Source: Rhizobium sp. Root1334 (GTDB lineage: Bacteria; Pseudomonadota; Alphaproteobacteria; Rhizobiales; Rhizobiaceae). From it: 64,000 nt of DNA. The notes under the pieces were generated by a model that did no database searches, was not told the DNA's origin, and was given only the letters and a program-made list of their open reading frames with translations. Below, in pieces: positions 20,181 to 29,941 of this stretch (the stretch's first letter is position 1; the number at the start of each line of letters is the position of its first letter). The DNA lies in the NCBI RefSeq assembly GCF_001426665.1, contig NZ_LMEY01000012.1, forward strand, positions 1 to 64,000, written 5' to 3'. Made by a program: the position numbers and the translations under genes.

Positions 20181-21107
20181 ATGGCGCCCATCGTTTCCGT
20201 TTCCAATCTGGTGAAAACCTATGCGTCCGGCTTTCAGGCGCTGAAAGATGTCAGTCTCGATATCGAGGAAGGCGAAATCCTGGCATTGCTGGGGCCGAAT
20301 GGCGCCGGCAAGACGACGTTGATCTCGATCATCTGCGGGATCGTCAATCCGACCAGTGGTACGGTGCTGGTCGGTGGTCACAACGTGGTCAAGGATTTTC
20401 GCGTCACCCGGGCGATGATCGGGTTGGTGCCGCAGGAATTGACGACCGACCAGTTCGAAACAGTATGGAACACGGTGTCGTTTTCGCGTGGGCTGCATGG
20501 CAAGAAGCCGGATCCGGCCCATATCGAAAAGGTGCTGAAGGATCTGTCGCTGTTCGACAAGAAGGACAACATGCTGCGCGAGCTTTCCGGCGGCATGAAA
20601 CGGCGGGTGCTGATCGCCAAGGCGCTGAGCCACGAGCCGCGCGTTCTGTTCCTCGATGAGCCGACGGCGGGCGTCGACGTCAACCTGCGCAAGGACATGT
20701 GGAAGGTGGTCGAGAAGCTGCGGGAAACCGGCGTGACGATCATCTTGACGACGCACTATATCGAAGAGGCCGAAGAGATTGCCGACCGCGTCGGCGTCAT
20801 CAATGGCGGCAAGATCCTTCTGATCGAGCAAAAGAAGGACCTGATGAAGAAACTCGGCCGCAAGGAGTTGCGCATCGAGCTGCAGGAGCCTGTGTCTGCC
20901 ATCCCTGAGACACTTGCGTCCTATGACCTGACGGTCGAGGACAGCGGTCACAGCCTGATCTACGATTACGATTCATCCGGTGAGCGGACCGGTATCACCA
21001 CGCTTTTGACGGCGCTGGCCGAAGCGGGTATCCGGCTCAAGGACATCTCGACGCGGCAGAGTTCGCTCGAGGACATTTTCGTTGAACTGGTGGGAGCAAA
21101 GGCATGA
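20181..21107 (+). CDS. ABC-2-type exporter ATPase (YadG-like)
   Basis: A 308-residue ATPase has Walker [11 protein letters not shown], signature [15 protein letters not shown], Walker [13 protein letters not shown] and the H-loop [10 protein letters not shown]-terminal extension of about 90 residues ends in [12 protein letters not shown], typical of ABC-2-type exporters such as E. coli YadG. It overlaps the permease gene by four bases (ATGA), so the two are translationally coupled. The substrate is unknown. Confidence 0.9.
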   Translation: MAPIVSVSNLVKTYASGFQALKDVSLDIEEGEILALLGPNGAGKTTLISIICGIVNPTSGTVLVGGHNVVKDFRVTRAMIGLVPQELTTDQFETVWNTVSFSRGLHGKKPDPAHIEKVLKDLSLFDKKDNMLRELSGGMKRRVLIAKALSHEPRVLFLDEPTAGVDVNLRKDMWKVVEKLRETGVTIILTTHYIEEAEEIADRVGVINGGKILLIEQKKDLMKKLGRKELRIELQEPVSAIPETLASYDLTVEDSGHSLIYDYDSSGERTGITTLLTALAEAGIRLKDISTRQSSLEDIFVELVGAKA

Positions 21108-21865
21108 ACCTCGAAGCGGTCAAGTCGATCTATTTCTTCGAGATGGCGCGCACACGCCGCACGCTTTTGCAGAGCGTCGTTTCGCCGGTCATTTCCACCT
21201 CGCTCTATTTCATCGTGTTCGGCGCCGCCGTCGGATCGCGCATCCAGGAGATCGACGGGGTTTCCTATGGCGCCTTCATCACGCCGGGACTGATCATGCT
21301 GACATTGCTCACCCAGTGTATCGGCAATGGTTCCTTCGGTATCTATTTCCCGAAATTCACCGGTACGGTCTACGAGATCTTGTCCTCGCCGGTATCGATG
21401 ACGGAAATCGTACTTGGCTATGTCGGGGCGGCGGCGACCAAGGGCATGATGATCGGCATCATCATATTGGGGACGGCCTCGCTGTTCGTCGATCTGTCGA
21501 TCGCCCATCCCTTCGTGATGCTGCTGTTTTTCGTGCTGACCGCCGTCACCTTCAGCCTGTTCGGCTTCATCATCGGCATCTGGGCCAAGGATTTCGAACA
21601 GCTCAATCTCATTCCGATGCTGGTCATCCCGCCGCTGGTCTTCCTTGGCGGCAGCTTCTATTCGGTCAACATGCTGCCGCCCTTCTGGCAGGCGGTCAGC
21701 CATTTCAACCCGGTTCTCTATCTGATCAGCGGTTTTCGCTGGAGCTTCTTCGAAATCGCCGACGTCAATCCGGTGATCAGCTTTGCCATCATCGTCGGCT
21801 TCCTGGCGGTGCTGATGGGCTTGCTGACGTGGATCTTCAAGACGGGGTACCGGTTGCGGAACTGA
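21104..21865 (+). CDS. ABC-2-type exporter permease (YadH-like)
   Basis: A 253-residue permease of six hydrophobic segments with ABC-2 features: [23 protein letters not shown] near the start, [22 protein letters not shown] in the middle and [22 protein letters not shown] near the end. It is coupled to the preceding ATPase gene and resembles E. coli YadH. With one ATPase gene and one permease gene, a homodimeric exporter is likely. Confidence 0.9.
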   Translation: MNLEAVKSIYFFEMARTRRTLLQSVVSPVISTSLYFIVFGAAVGSRIQEIDGVSYGAFITPGLIMLTLLTQCIGNGSFGIYFPKFTGTVYEILSSPVSMTEIVLGYVGAAATKGMMIGIIILGTASLFVDLSIAHPFVMLLFFVLTAVTFSLFGFIIGIWAKDFEQLNLIPMLVIPPLVFLGGSFYSVNMLPPFWQAVSHFNPVLYLISGFRWSFFEIADVNPVISFAIIVGFLAVLMGLLTWIFKTGYRLRN

Positions 21866-21889
21866 CGGACGACCCTCGCCCTGCGGGAG

Positions 21890-22312
21890 TTACATCTTCG
21901 TCAGGGGAGTTTCTGCCGATTGCCTTTTGAAGACGGCCTTGATTGTGCCGGCGCGGCGATTGCCAGTCTCGCTCAGCATCATCATCTGCAATTGTTCACC
22001 TTTCAGTATAATGGCAATATTGAAGAGCGTGCCGCTGTAGGGGCCGCCTTTTCCTTCTTGCCACCGGCCGTTCCCGACCGCCCAGAGAGTGTTGCTGGGA
22101 CTGTCTGCCTGGACAGCGGCGGACCAGCCATTGTTGGCCGCAATGGTCAGAACCGATCCATGCCGCATGATGGTGATCTTGCAGGAACTGCATTCGCCTG
22201 CATTGGAGCTCACCTGTTGCCACTCTCCTGGCAAGCCGTATTCATCTGCATAAGCGGCAGATGGCAGAAGCAATGCGGCAGTGGCAAGAAATGCTTTCAA
22301 CACCCGGTTCAT
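21890..22312 (-). CDS. Secreted hypothetical protein
   Basis: A 140-residue protein with a Sec signal peptide (cleavage likely after SAAYA) and a small mature domain with a CSSCKITI motif and a beta-rich look (GKGGPYSGTLFNIAIILKGEQLQM). I do not recognise the family; a DUF2147-like fold is possible. GGGAGG lies six bases before the ATG. It is 22 bases from the protease gene upstream on the same strand and convergent with the ABC exporter. Confidence 0.7.
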   Translation of the reverse strand: MNRVLKAFLATAALLLPSAAYADEYGLPGEWQQVSSNAGECSSCKITIMRHGSVLTIAANNGWSAAVQADSPSNTLWAVGNGRWQEGKGGPYSGTLFNIAIILKGEQLQMMMLSETGNRRAGTIKAVFKRQSAETPLTKM

Positions 22313-22334
22313 GCATGGCCTCCCGCCGGTTTCT

Positions 22335-23036
22335 TCAATCTCTCAATCTTAACTCATCCGTCTGCATCTGCAGGAAATCGAGCGTCGACAAAAAACTCAT
22401 GCCGAGCAGGCTCTGGTCCAGCATGCCCTGCTGGGTAACCATCGCCTTGACGTCGTTGCGGACGATCGGGCCGATGGCGACCTCGGCAAGCGTGACGGGG
22501 GCAGCGCGCGCTTCGCCGTTGGCGGTCAGGATCGTTTGTGTATAGGAGAGCCCTGCGGGATTGAGGCCGAGCGTTTCGGCGTCCTCGTAGGACAGAGCGA
22601 CACGGCTGGCGCCTGTATCGACCAGCATCTGGACGGTTGCGCCATTGACGGTGACCGGCGTTTCGAAATGACCGTTCAGCACCTTGTGCAGCACCACTTC
22701 CTGAACACCTTCGCTGTCGGTGAAGACGGCAGCCCGCCCGGGAATGAGACCGGCGGCAAGGCGGCCGCCGAAGGACTGCAGGTCGGTGCGGTAGAGATAG
22801 CCCGAGACGAGAACCAGGAGGATCAGCACCCAGATGCCGAATTGCCGCAGGCTCTGGCCGATATGGCGGCGGCTTTGGACGATGCCGGTGGCAAACATCG
22901 CGGCGATGGCGCCAAGCGTGACCAGGCGGCCGAAATCGTCGTTCATGATGCCGAAGGTGCGGCCGCTGTCGTGGTTGAGGATCAGAAAGATGAGGCCGAC
23001 GGCAAGGATGCCCAGAAGGATGATCAGTCTGGTCAT
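22335..23036 (-). CDS. Retropepsin-like aspartic protease (TIGR02281 type)
   Basis: A 233-residue membrane-anchored protein has three hydrophobic segments in the first 80 residues and a C-terminal retroviral-type aspartic protease domain. The catalytic motif is VDTGAS, with Asp140. The second half contains [15 protein letters not shown] and [10 protein letters not shown], typical of this bacterial clan AA family. Only one Asp-Thr-Gly motif is present, as expected for a dimeric enzyme. It overlaps the upstream DUF1289 gene by four bases, so the two are coupled. Confidence 0.88.
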   Translation of the reverse strand: MTRLIILLGILAVGLIFLILNHDSGRTFGIMNDDFGRLVTLGAIAAMFATGIVQSRRHIGQSLRQFGIWVLILLVLVSGYLYRTDLQSFGGRLAAGLIPGRAAVFTDSEGVQEVVLHKVLNGHFETPVTVNGATVQMLVDTGASRVALSYEDAETLGLNPAGLSYTQTILTANGEARAAPVTLAEVAIGPIVRNDVKAMVTQQGMLDQSLLGMSFLSTLDFLQMQTDELRLRD

Positions 23037-23257
23037 TCGCGGCTTACCCTTTCGCGCGCCATGCGGGTCCGGCGCGTTTCACGGCGGGGTTTGCGCTCGA
23101 CCGTTTCCAGCCGCGCCGGCAGGCTGTCCATGATGTCGCGCCGTTCCTGCGCTGTGTAGAGTGTCCAGGCACCGATTTCGTCACGTGTGCGGCCGCAACC
23201 GAAACAAAATCCGGTTTTCATGTCGATCGAACAGACGAGAATGCAGGGTGTTTCCAT
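23033..23257 (-). CDS. DUF1289-family Cys-rich small protein
   Basis: A 74-residue protein with the DUF1289 pattern [26 protein letters not shown]: four conserved Cys in a CxxxC...CxxC arrangement, probably a zinc or iron-sulfur site. It ends with a basic Arg-rich tail. The ATG at 23257 lacks a good ribosome-binding site; an in-frame TTG at 23275 is an alternative. It overlaps the protease gene by four bases, and its promoter region faces the end of cobS. Confidence 0.8.
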   Translation of the reverse strand: METPCILVCSIDMKTGFCFGCGRTRDEIGAWTLYTAQERRDIMDSLPARLETVERKPRRETRRTRMARERVSRE

Positions 23258-23305
23258 AAGGGCGTGACAATCCAAGCAAGCGTGGTTCAGACTTATATCG
23301 TTGTT

Positions 23306-24094
23306 TCAAATAGCTAGCGCAAGGGCTGCAAAAACGGCGATTTCGGTCAATTGTTGTGTGGCACCGATTGTGTCGCCGGTATGGCCGCCGATCTTGCCGT
23401 TGACGATTTCGCTGAAGACGGGAACCGTGACGGCAAAGGCGGCGATGGCGAGGATTGCGGCCAAAAGCGAGGCGCCCGACAAGAGCAGCAAAAGCGCTGC
23501 CGACACGACGCCGAAAATCAGCGCAAAGGTAACAGCCGGGGCCTGCGGTTCGCCAGCCGACGCGGCAACGCCATCCTGGCGTGCGGGCGGAAGTTTCGAC
23601 CAGTGCCAGACCATGGCGGTGCGGCTGAGGGCGGCTACGGCGAGCACCAGCAATCCGGCGCCTCTTGGCGATACCAGGGGCAGGACGGCAGCCAGAGCCG
23701 AGACCCTGAGCCCAAACGACAGGATGAGGGCAACCGCACCATAGGATCCGATGCGGCTATCCTTCATGATAACAAGCGCTTTTTCCTTAGTCCTGCCGCC
23801 GCCAAGGCCATCCGCCGTATCGCTGAGGCCGTCTTCGTGCAGGGCGCCGGTGATCAGGGCCTGGACTGCGACTGCGACGAAGGCCGTGAACAGCGGTGAG
23901 ACCTGGAAGGCGGTGAAGACCGAGACGATGGCCGCGGCTGGCAGCACGATCAGCAGTCCGGCCAGCGGAAAGGCACGCACCGCGCGGCTGAGGCGGCCGT
24001 CAAAATTGACGAAATGACGCTGCGGCATGTGGATACGGCTGAGGAATGCCACGGAGCGGGCCACGTCGTCGATGAAATCGCGGATATCGAACAT
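23306..24094 (-). CDS. cobS: Adenosylcobinamide-GDP ribazoletransferase
   Basis: CobS (CobV in some nomenclatures) joins adenosylcobinamide-GDP with alpha-ribazole (or its phosphate) at the membrane, a last step of cobalamin synthesis. The 262-residue protein has multiple hydrophobic segments and the family motif HEDGLSDTADGLGGGRTKEK followed by IMKDSRIGSYG. The ATG at 24094 is preceded by GGGGA nine bases upstream; an in-frame TTG at 24109 is less likely. It is divergent from cobT with 176 bases between starts. I saw no cobalamin riboswitch in that space. Confidence 0.93.
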   Translation of the reverse strand: MFDIRDFIDDVARSVAFLSRIHMPQRHFVNFDGRLSRAVRAFPLAGLLIVLPAAAIVSVFTAFQVSPLFTAFVAVAVQALITGALHEDGLSDTADGLGGGRTKEKALVIMKDSRIGSYGAVALILSFGLRVSALAAVLPLVSPRGAGLLVLAVAALSRTAMVWHWSKLPPARQDGVAASAGEPQAPAVTFALIFGVVSAALLLLLSGASLLAAILAIAAFAVTVPVFSEIVNGKIGGHTGDTIGATQQLTEIAVFAALALAI

Positions 24095-24270
24095 GAAATC
24101 GGTCCCCAAGGCCGATCCGCCCCCAGCGAATCGGTGTTTTCAAGCCGATCATGCGACGGCGACACGAACGGGCGCAAATGCCGTTGCCGGATTTGTCGCA
24201 GCGCTTTATGAGGAAGCACCTTTGCGAAGCCATGCTTCGCCGACGACAAGACGAGACAAGGATTTTCTCC

Positions 24271-25287
24271 ATGAGTGCCAGCGGCCTGCCGTTCGACGAT
24301 TTCCGTGAATTGCTGCGTAACCTGCCGGGTCCGGATAGTGCCGCGCTGGTGGCAGCCCGCGACCGCGATGCGCAACTGACGAAGCCGCCGGGAGCACTGG
24401 GCCGGCTTGAGGAAATCGCGTTCTGGCTTGCCGCCTGGACGGGCAGGGCGCCTGCGGTCAACCGGCCGCTGGTGGCGATCTTTGCTGGCAATCACGGCGT
24501 CACCCGGCAGGGCGTCACGCCGTTTCCGCCCTCGGTGACGGCGCAGATGGTCGAGAATTTTGCAGCCGGTGGCGCTGCCATCAACCAGATTTGCGTCAGC
24601 CATGATCTCGGCCTGAAAGTATTCGATCTGGCGCTGGAGTATCCGACCGGCGACATCACCGAAGAGGCGGCTCTGTCTGAACGCGACTGCGCTGCCACCA
24701 TGGCTTTCGGCATGGAAGCGGTCGCTGGCGGCACCGATCTTCTGTGCATCGGCGAAATGGGGATTGGCAACACGACCATCGCAGCGGCGATCAATCTGGC
24801 GCTCTATGGTGGCACTGCCGAGGAATGGGTCGGTCCCGGCACGGGATCACAGGGTGCTGTTCTCGCCCGTAAGATCGCGGCTGTCGAAAAGGCAGTGACG
24901 CTGCATGGCGATCATCTCTCCGATCCGTTCGAAGTGCTGCGCCGCCTCGGTGGCCGCGAGATCGCCGCGATGGCGGGTGCCATCCTGGCGGCCCGCATGC
25001 AGAAAATCCCTGTCATCATCGACGGCTATGTCGCAACGACGGCGGCGGCAATCCTGAAAGCCGCCAATCCGGCGGCGCTCGATCACTGCCTGATCGGCCA
25101 TGTTTCGGCAGAGCCGGGCCATATGAAGGCGATCGAGATGCTCGGCAAGACGCCGCTGCTTGCTCTCGGCATGCGGCTTGGCGAGGGTACGGGCGCAGCG
25201 CTTGCTGCCGGTATCGTCAAGGCGGCTGCTGCCTGCCACTCCGGTATGGCGACGTTTGCACAGGCCGGCGTCAGCAACAAGAGCTGA
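24271..25287 (+). CDS. cobT: Nicotinate-nucleotide--dimethylbenzimidazole phosphoribosyltransferase
   Basis: CobT (CobU in some nomenclatures) makes alpha-ribazole phosphate from nicotinate mononucleotide and dimethylbenzimidazole for the lower ligand of cobalamin. The 338-residue protein has the expected motifs TKPPGALGRLEEIA, AGNHGVTRQGVTPFP, GEMGIGNTTIAAA, GPGTGSQGAVL and the C-terminal RLGEGTGAALA, which carries the catalytic Glu. AAGGA lies eight bases before the ATG. With cobS it completes the nucleotide-loop branch. Confidence 0.95.
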   Translation: MSASGLPFDDFRELLRNLPGPDSAALVAARDRDAQLTKPPGALGRLEEIAFWLAAWTGRAPAVNRPLVAIFAGNHGVTRQGVTPFPPSVTAQMVENFAAGGAAINQICVSHDLGLKVFDLALEYPTGDITEEAALSERDCAATMAFGMEAVAGGTDLLCIGEMGIGNTTIAAAINLALYGGTAEEWVGPGTGSQGAVLARKIAAVEKAVTLHGDHLSDPFEVLRRLGGREIAAMAGAILAARMQKIPVIIDGYVATTAAAILKAANPAALDHCLIGHVSAEPGHMKAIEMLGKTPLLALGMRLGEGTGAALAAGIVKAAAACHSGMATFAQAGVSNKS

Positions 25288-25562
25288 CGGCGGTCTTCTG
25301 GGGCAGGTATAGTCCGGCGAATGCTGCGCTGAGCAGCATCGCTCAGGGGATGCCAGGGACGATTTCCGGTCGATACTGTCAATTGCAAGTCTTCTCGGGC
25401 TCCGGCTGCCAGACCGGGGCTTGATAGCCCACGGCTTCTCACCTATTCGAGAGCGGCGATCCATTGAACGATTGTGGTGTGAGTGGCCCGTATTCACGGC
25501 GCATTCAGGCTGATGTCAGTATCGCGTGTTCCTTGCAGCTTTTTGCAGAGAACGGAGCGAGC

Positions 25563-25979
25563 ATGTATCTGAACGAGGACTATCGTCGAATGGCCAATGA
25601 GAAGCCGGTAAAAAAGCTGACGGGAATCCGGCATTTCTTCGCGGCTGCCACTTATTCCTTCGGCGGCGCCAAGCGCCTTCTTGGCGAAGCAGCTTTCCGC
25701 CATGAGCTTGGCGCGTTTGCCGTCGCGATGATCCTGTTTGCCATCACCGGCGCGACCTTTTTCCAGTATGTTGCGGCCGGTGTGCTGTTTCTGCTGATGA
25801 TTGCCTTTGAGGCGCTGAATACGGCGATCGAGGAAATCGTCGATCGTGTTTCACCGGAAATTTCCGATATGGGCAAGAATGCCAAGGATCTGGGTTCGCT
25901 CGCCTGCCTGTGCATCATCCTCGCCAATGGCGGTTATGTCGCCTATGTCGTGGTTTTCTCGCATTTCTTCGGCATTTGA
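25563..25979 (+). CDS. dgkA: Diacylglycerol kinase
   Basis: A 138-residue integral membrane kinase that phosphorylates diacylglycerol to phosphatidate, recycling lipid released during periplasmic glucan or lipopolysaccharide modification. Three transmembrane helices are visible. The family motif [17 protein letters not shown]...[11 protein letters not shown] contains the catalytic and metal-binding Glu residues. The ATG at 25563 is preceded by GGAG six bases upstream; ATG at 25590 is possible. A weak hairpin (GCCTG-N6-CAGGC followed by ATTTTATT) follows the stop. Confidence 0.92.
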   Translation: MYLNEDYRRMANEKPVKKLTGIRHFFAAATYSFGGAKRLLGEAAFRHELGAFAVAMILFAITGATFFQYVAAGVLFLLMIAFEALNTAIEEIVDRVSPEISDMGKNAKDLGSLACLCIILANGGYVAYVVVFSHFFGI

Positions 25980-26068
25980 GGCCTGAATCGGCAGGCGGCG
26001 ATTTTATTCCCTCTTCAACAGTCAAATTTAATTGAGCGATTTCTTTCTGTTCTGACGCTAATCAAAGT

Positions 26069-26083
26069 TGACGCGAAATATCA
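26069..26083. promoter_or_regulatory. Candidate RirA IRO box upstream of the iron operon
   Basis: TGACGCGAAATATCA matches the TGA-N9-TCA pattern described for IRO boxes bound by RirA, the main iron-responsive repressor of rhizobia. It lies 59 bases upstream of the iron-binding protein start, in an AT-rich promoter region. The pattern is short, so the location upstream of an iron importer is the main support. Confidence 0.6.
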
Positions 26084-26141
26084 TGATTATATACCGGGGC
26101 CGCCGGACAAGATGGTCCGCAGAAAACTCGGAGAGGTTTCC

Positions 26142-27161
26142 ATGACAATTTCCTTCTCAGGCTCGATGAGCGCGCTGGCGTTCGCGGCTCTTTTCGCCAG
26201 CACCGGTGCAACCGTCGCCCTTGCCCAGGAAGATATCGGCATCGTCGTCTATAACGCCCAGCACGAAAGCCTCGGTGTTGCCTGGGCCGAAGCCTTTACC
26301 AAGGAAACCGGTATCAAGGTGACGCTGCGCAAGGGCAGCGACATGGAATTCGCCAACCAGATCGTCCAGGAAGGCGCCGCATCGCCAGCCGACGTGTTCC
26401 TGACCGAAAATTCGCCGGCGATGTCGCTGGTTGATGGAGCCGGGCTGTTCGAGCCGGTCGCTGCCGGGACTCTGGCGCAGGTGCCTGAGAATTTCCGGCC
26501 GTCGAACGGCCACTGGATCGGCGTTGCCGCGCGCTCGACCGTCTTTGCCTATGACAAGACCAAGCTGACCGAGGACAAGCTGCCGAAGTCGATGCTGGAT
26601 CTCGCCGATCCAAGCTGGAAGGGCCGCTGGGCCGCATCACCAGCAGGCGCCGATTTCCAGGCCATCGTCAGCGCGCTTCTGTCGCTGAAGGGCGAAGAAG
26701 CGACGGCCTCCTGGCTGAAGGCGATGAAAGAAAACTTCACCGCCTACAAGGGCAACTCGACGGCGATGAAGGCCGTCAATGCCGGTGAAGTCGAAGGTGC
26801 CGTGATCTATCACTACTACTATTTCGGCGATCAGGCGAAGACCGGCGAGAACTCGAAGAACGTGGCATTGCACTTCTTCAAGAACGAGGATCCGGGCGCA
26901 TTCGTCAGCATTTCCGGTGGTGGCGTGCTCGCCTCCAGCCAGCACAAGGAGAATGCCCAGAAATTCCTCGCCTGGATCACCGGCAAGGGCGGGCAGGGCA
27001 TCCTTCGCGACGGCACCTCGTTCGAATATGCTGTCGGCAATGGCGAAGCTTCGAACAAGGCCCTGCCAGCACTTTCGGATCTGCAGTACCCCAAGGTCGA
27101 TCCGGCCACACTCAACAGCGCAAAAGTCACAGACCTGATGACGGACGCCGGTCTGCTGTGA
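26142..27161 (+). CDS. fbpA: Ferric-iron ABC transporter periplasmic binding protein
   Basis: A 339-residue secreted binding protein of the FbpA/AfuA class. The signal peptide ends near VALAQE. The mature part starts with IGIVVYNAQHESLGVAW. VIYHYYYFGDQAK contains the adjacent Tyr residues that bind Fe3+ in this class, and NEDPGAFVSISGGGVLASSQHKENA is typical of the C-terminal lobe. GGAGAGG precedes the ATG by six bases. It leads the operon fbpA-fbpB-fbpC and is preceded by a candidate IRO box. An iron role follows from the family; substrate specificity was not tested. Confidence 0.9.
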   Translation: MTISFSGSMSALAFAALFASTGATVALAQEDIGIVVYNAQHESLGVAWAEAFTKETGIKVTLRKGSDMEFANQIVQEGAASPADVFLTENSPAMSLVDGAGLFEPVAAGTLAQVPENFRPSNGHWIGVAARSTVFAYDKTKLTEDKLPKSMLDLADPSWKGRWAASPAGADFQAIVSALLSLKGEEATASWLKAMKENFTAYKGNSTAMKAVNAGEVEGAVIYHYYYFGDQAKTGENSKNVALHFFKNEDPGAFVSISGGGVLASSQHKENAQKFLAWITGKGGQGILRDGTSFEYAVGNGEASNKALPALSDLQYPKVDPATLNSAKVTDLMTDAGLL

Positions 27162-27224
27162 TAGGCAGAACCTAAACCTGATCGGAACGCTCCGGTTAGG
27201 TATCGTCATTCCGGACTGCCGGTG

Positions 27225-27262
27225 ACATTCGCAGCCGCTCATAAAAAAAGGGCTGCGAATGT
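27225..27262 (+). promoter_or_regulatory. Intercistronic hairpin between binding protein and permease genes
   Basis: ACATTCGCAGCC (27225-27236) pairs perfectly with GGCTGCGAATGT (27251-27262) around a 14-base A-rich loop, with a short TGTTTTG after it. A hairpin at this point in ABC operons often partly terminates transcription or protects the upstream message, giving more binding protein than permease. Confidence 0.65.
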
Positions 27263-27271
27263 TGTTTTGCT

Positions 27272-28879
27272 TTGAAAGCAGAGATTTTGAGCGCCACCGC
27301 GTTTCCTGCCGAACCCGTTTCTGCCCTGCGCCGGCTGATCATCGCCGCCAAAGGACGATCCAGGGTTCCTTATCTCTGGGTCACGATCGTTGCGGCTTTC
27401 GTGTCTCTCGTCAGCCTGATGCCGCTCGGCTTTATCGCATGGGTTTCGGTGCAGACCGGCTGGGAAACCGCCTCGAAACTGATTTTTCGCGGCCGCGTCG
27501 GCGAATTGCTGATCAATACGGCTCTGCTTGAACTCTGCACGTTACCGCTGACGATCGCGCTTTCCGTGGCGCTGGCCTGGTTAACCGAGCGCACCGATCT
27601 GCCCGGTGCGCGGCTGTGGTCGATGCTGGCGGTGGCGCCGCTTGCCGTTCCGGCGTTCGTGCACAGCTATGCCTGGATCAGCCTCGTGCCCGGGCTGCAT
27701 GGCCTGACCGGCGGTGTACTGGTGTCGGTGCTTGCCTACTTCCCATTTCTCTATCTGCCTGTGGCGGCTCAGTTGCGCCGTCTCGACCCGGCGATCGAGG
27801 ATGCGGCAGCCTCGCTTGGCCTGAACCCGTGGCAGGTGTTTTTTCGCGCTGTCCTGCCGCAGTTGAGGCTGGCGATCTGTGGCGGCTCGCTGCTGGTTGG
27901 TCTGCATCTGCTCGCCGAATACGGGCTCTATGTGATGATCCGCTTCGATACGTTCTCGACGGCGATCGTTGATCAGTTCCAGTCCGCCTTCAACGGCCCG
28001 GCGGCGAATATGCTGGCTGGCGTTCTGGTGTCGTGCTGCCTGCTGCTTCTGGTTATCGAGGCTGTCCTGCGCGGTGGCGAACGTTATGCGCGAGTGGGCT
28101 CCGGTGCGGCCCGGCCGGCTGACCGCCGCAGGCTTGGGCATATGGTCATCCCGGCGATCGCATTGAATGCCGTGACGGCGGCGCTGGCTATCGGTGTGCC
28201 GTTCGTCACCCTGACACGCTGGCTTTATATTGGCGGCGCGGAAATCTGGCGGATCGATCTTGTCGGTGGTGCTTTCGGCCAGACTGTCGTGCTTGCCATT
28301 GCCGGCGGTGTTCTGGCGACCATTGCGGCGGCGCCGATGGCCTGGCTGTCGGTACGGGCGCCGGGGCGGCTGCAGCGGATTCTCGAAGCATGCCACTATT
28401 ATGTCGGCTCGTTACCCGGCGTCGTGGTGGCGCTGGCGCTGGTGACCATCACGGTGCGGCTGGTGCTGCCGCTCTACCAGACATTTGCCACGCTGTTCCT
28501 CGCTTACATCATGCTGTTTTTGCCACGCGCCATGGTCGGCCTGCGCACCAGTATCGCGCAGGCGCCGGTCGAGCTTGAGCGCGCTGCCATGGCTTTGGGA
28601 CGCACACCATTCCAGGCCGTCCGCCAGACGACGATGCGGCTTGCGGCACCCGGCATTGCAGCCAGTACGGCGCTGGTGGCGCTCGGCATCACCAACGAAT
28701 TGACGGCGACCTTGATGCTTTCGCCAACGGGCGTCGAAACGCTGGCAACGAAATTCTGGTCGCTGACCAGCGAGATCGACTATGTCGCAGCGGCTCCCTA
28801 TGCGGTGATGATGGTGCTTTTGTCGCTGCCGCTCACTTTCCTCCTTTACGTGCAATCCAGACGGGCAACCGGACAATGA
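27272..28879 (+). CDS. fbpB: Ferric-iron ABC transporter permease (fused double domain)
   Basis: A 535-residue permease with about twelve transmembrane segments, made of two fused inner-membrane permease domains. Each has an EAA-type loop: [21 protein letters not shown] in the first half and [20 protein letters not shown] in the second. This arrangement is the rule for FbpB/AfuB-type Fe3+ importers. The start is uncertain: TTG at 27272 is used, TTG at 27287 is possible and no strong ribosome-binding site is visible. It overlaps the ATPase gene by four bases. Confidence 0.88.
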   Translation: MKAEILSATAFPAEPVSALRRLIIAAKGRSRVPYLWVTIVAAFVSLVSLMPLGFIAWVSVQTGWETASKLIFRGRVGELLINTALLELCTLPLTIALSVALAWLTERTDLPGARLWSMLAVAPLAVPAFVHSYAWISLVPGLHGLTGGVLVSVLAYFPFLYLPVAAQLRRLDPAIEDAAASLGLNPWQVFFRAVLPQLRLAICGGSLLVGLHLLAEYGLYVMIRFDTFSTAIVDQFQSAFNGPAANMLAGVLVSCCLLLLVIEAVLRGGERYARVGSGAARPADRRRLGHMVIPAIALNAVTAALAIGVPFVTLTRWLYIGGAEIWRIDLVGGAFGQTVVLAIAGGVLATIAAAPMAWLSVRAPGRLQRILEACHYYVGSLPGVVVALALVTITVRLVLPLYQTFATLFLAYIMLFLPRAMVGLRTSIAQAPVELERAAMALGRTPFQAVRQTTMRLAAPGIAASTALVALGITNELTATLMLSPTGVETLATKFWSLTSEIDYVAAAPYAVMMVLLSLPLTFLLYVQSRRATGQ

Positions 28880-29934
28880 CGTTTCTGACACTCGATGCGA
28901 TCAGCAAATCCTACGGCCCGACGGTGGCACTCGACGCCATCGGCATGGCGATCGAGGCGGGCGGACGCACGGCGATCGTTGGACCTTCCGGGTCCGGCAA
29001 GACGACGCTGTTGCGCATCGTCGCCGGTTTCGAGACGCCAGACAGCGGTTCGCTGGTGCTGGATGGAAAGACACTTGCCGGCAACGGCGCGTTCGTTCCG
29101 GCGCACCGGCGCGGGATCGGCATCGTTTCCCAGGATGGCGCGCTGTTCCCGCATCTGACCGTCGCCGACAATATCGGTTTCGGATTGGCCAAGAATGCGC
29201 CTGGCCGCGCCCAGCGGATCGCCGAGTTGATGGAAATGGTCGAGCTTGACGATGTCATGGCCACGAGGCGTCCGCACCAGCTTTCCGGCGGCCAGCAGCA
29301 GCGGGTCGCGCTTGCCCGGGCGCTGGCGCTCAAGCCACGGCTGATGCTGCTCGATGAGCCGTTTTCGGCACTCGATACCGGTCTTCGTGATACGCTCCGG
29401 CGCACGGTGGCGCGCGTGCTGCGGGCGGCAGGAACGACGGCGATCCTGGTGACGCATGATCAGGCGGAAGCCTTGTCGTTTGCCGATCAGGTGGCGGTGC
29501 TGAGGCAGGGGCGGCTTGTCCAGTTCGGCTCGCCGCGCACGCTCTACGGAAAGCCGCGGGATCGCGAAACGGCGACCTTCCTGGGCGAGGCCATCCTGCT
29601 TGACGCCAGCATCGCGTCGGGGCGGGCGCAGTGCGCATTGGGCTCATTGGTGGTCGAGGCGGGGCTCCAGGCAGGCAAGGCAACAGTCATGTTGCGCCCC
29701 GAGCAGATACGGTTGAAGACCGCCGCTGCGGGAACCACGATCGAAGGCCCGTTCGGGCGTGTCGATGATGTCGAGTTCGGGGGCGGTAACTGTATGGTTC
29801 TGGTCAGGATCGATCGCAGCGACCGGGCCATGCCGGATTTCCTGTCGATCAAATGCGCCGGCGCCGACATTCCCGAGCCGGGCGACCTGGTGGGAATCAG
29901 TGTTCACGGCACGGCGCATGTTTTGCCGGACTGA
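28876..29934 (+). CDS. fbpC: Ferric-iron ABC transporter ATPase
   Basis: A 352-residue ATPase with Walker [10 protein letters not shown], signature [15 protein letters not shown], Walker [13 protein letters not shown] and the H-loop THDQAEA. A C-terminal TOBE-like region (about residues 240-350) contains [11 protein letters not shown], as in FbpC and related transporters. It overlaps the permease gene (ATGA) and is the last gene of the operon. Its stop lies seven bases from the convergent sensor kinase gene. Confidence 0.9.
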   Translation: MTFLTLDAISKSYGPTVALDAIGMAIEAGGRTAIVGPSGSGKTTLLRIVAGFETPDSGSLVLDGKTLAGNGAFVPAHRRGIGIVSQDGALFPHLTVADNIGFGLAKNAPGRAQRIAELMEMVELDDVMATRRPHQLSGGQQQRVALARALALKPRLMLLDEPFSALDTGLRDTLRRTVARVLRAAGTTAILVTHDQAEALSFADQVAVLRQGRLVQFGSPRTLYGKPRDRETATFLGEAILLDASIASGRAQCALGSLVVEAGLQAGKATVMLRPEQIRLKTAAAGTTIEGPFGRVDDVEFGGGNCMVLVRIDRSDRAMPDFLSIKCAGADIPEPGDLVGISVHGTAHVLPD

Positions 29935-29941
29935 CTATCCG

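Noticed and set aside
24095..24270. Possible cobalamin riboswitch between cobS and cobT
   Set aside because: No B12-box-like element was found and the space (176 bases) lacks the expected conserved core.
25321..25339. Hairpin ATGCTGC-GCTGA-GCAGCAT after cobT
   Set aside because: It has no T-tract, so it cannot be called a terminator; it could be chance in a GC-rich spacer.
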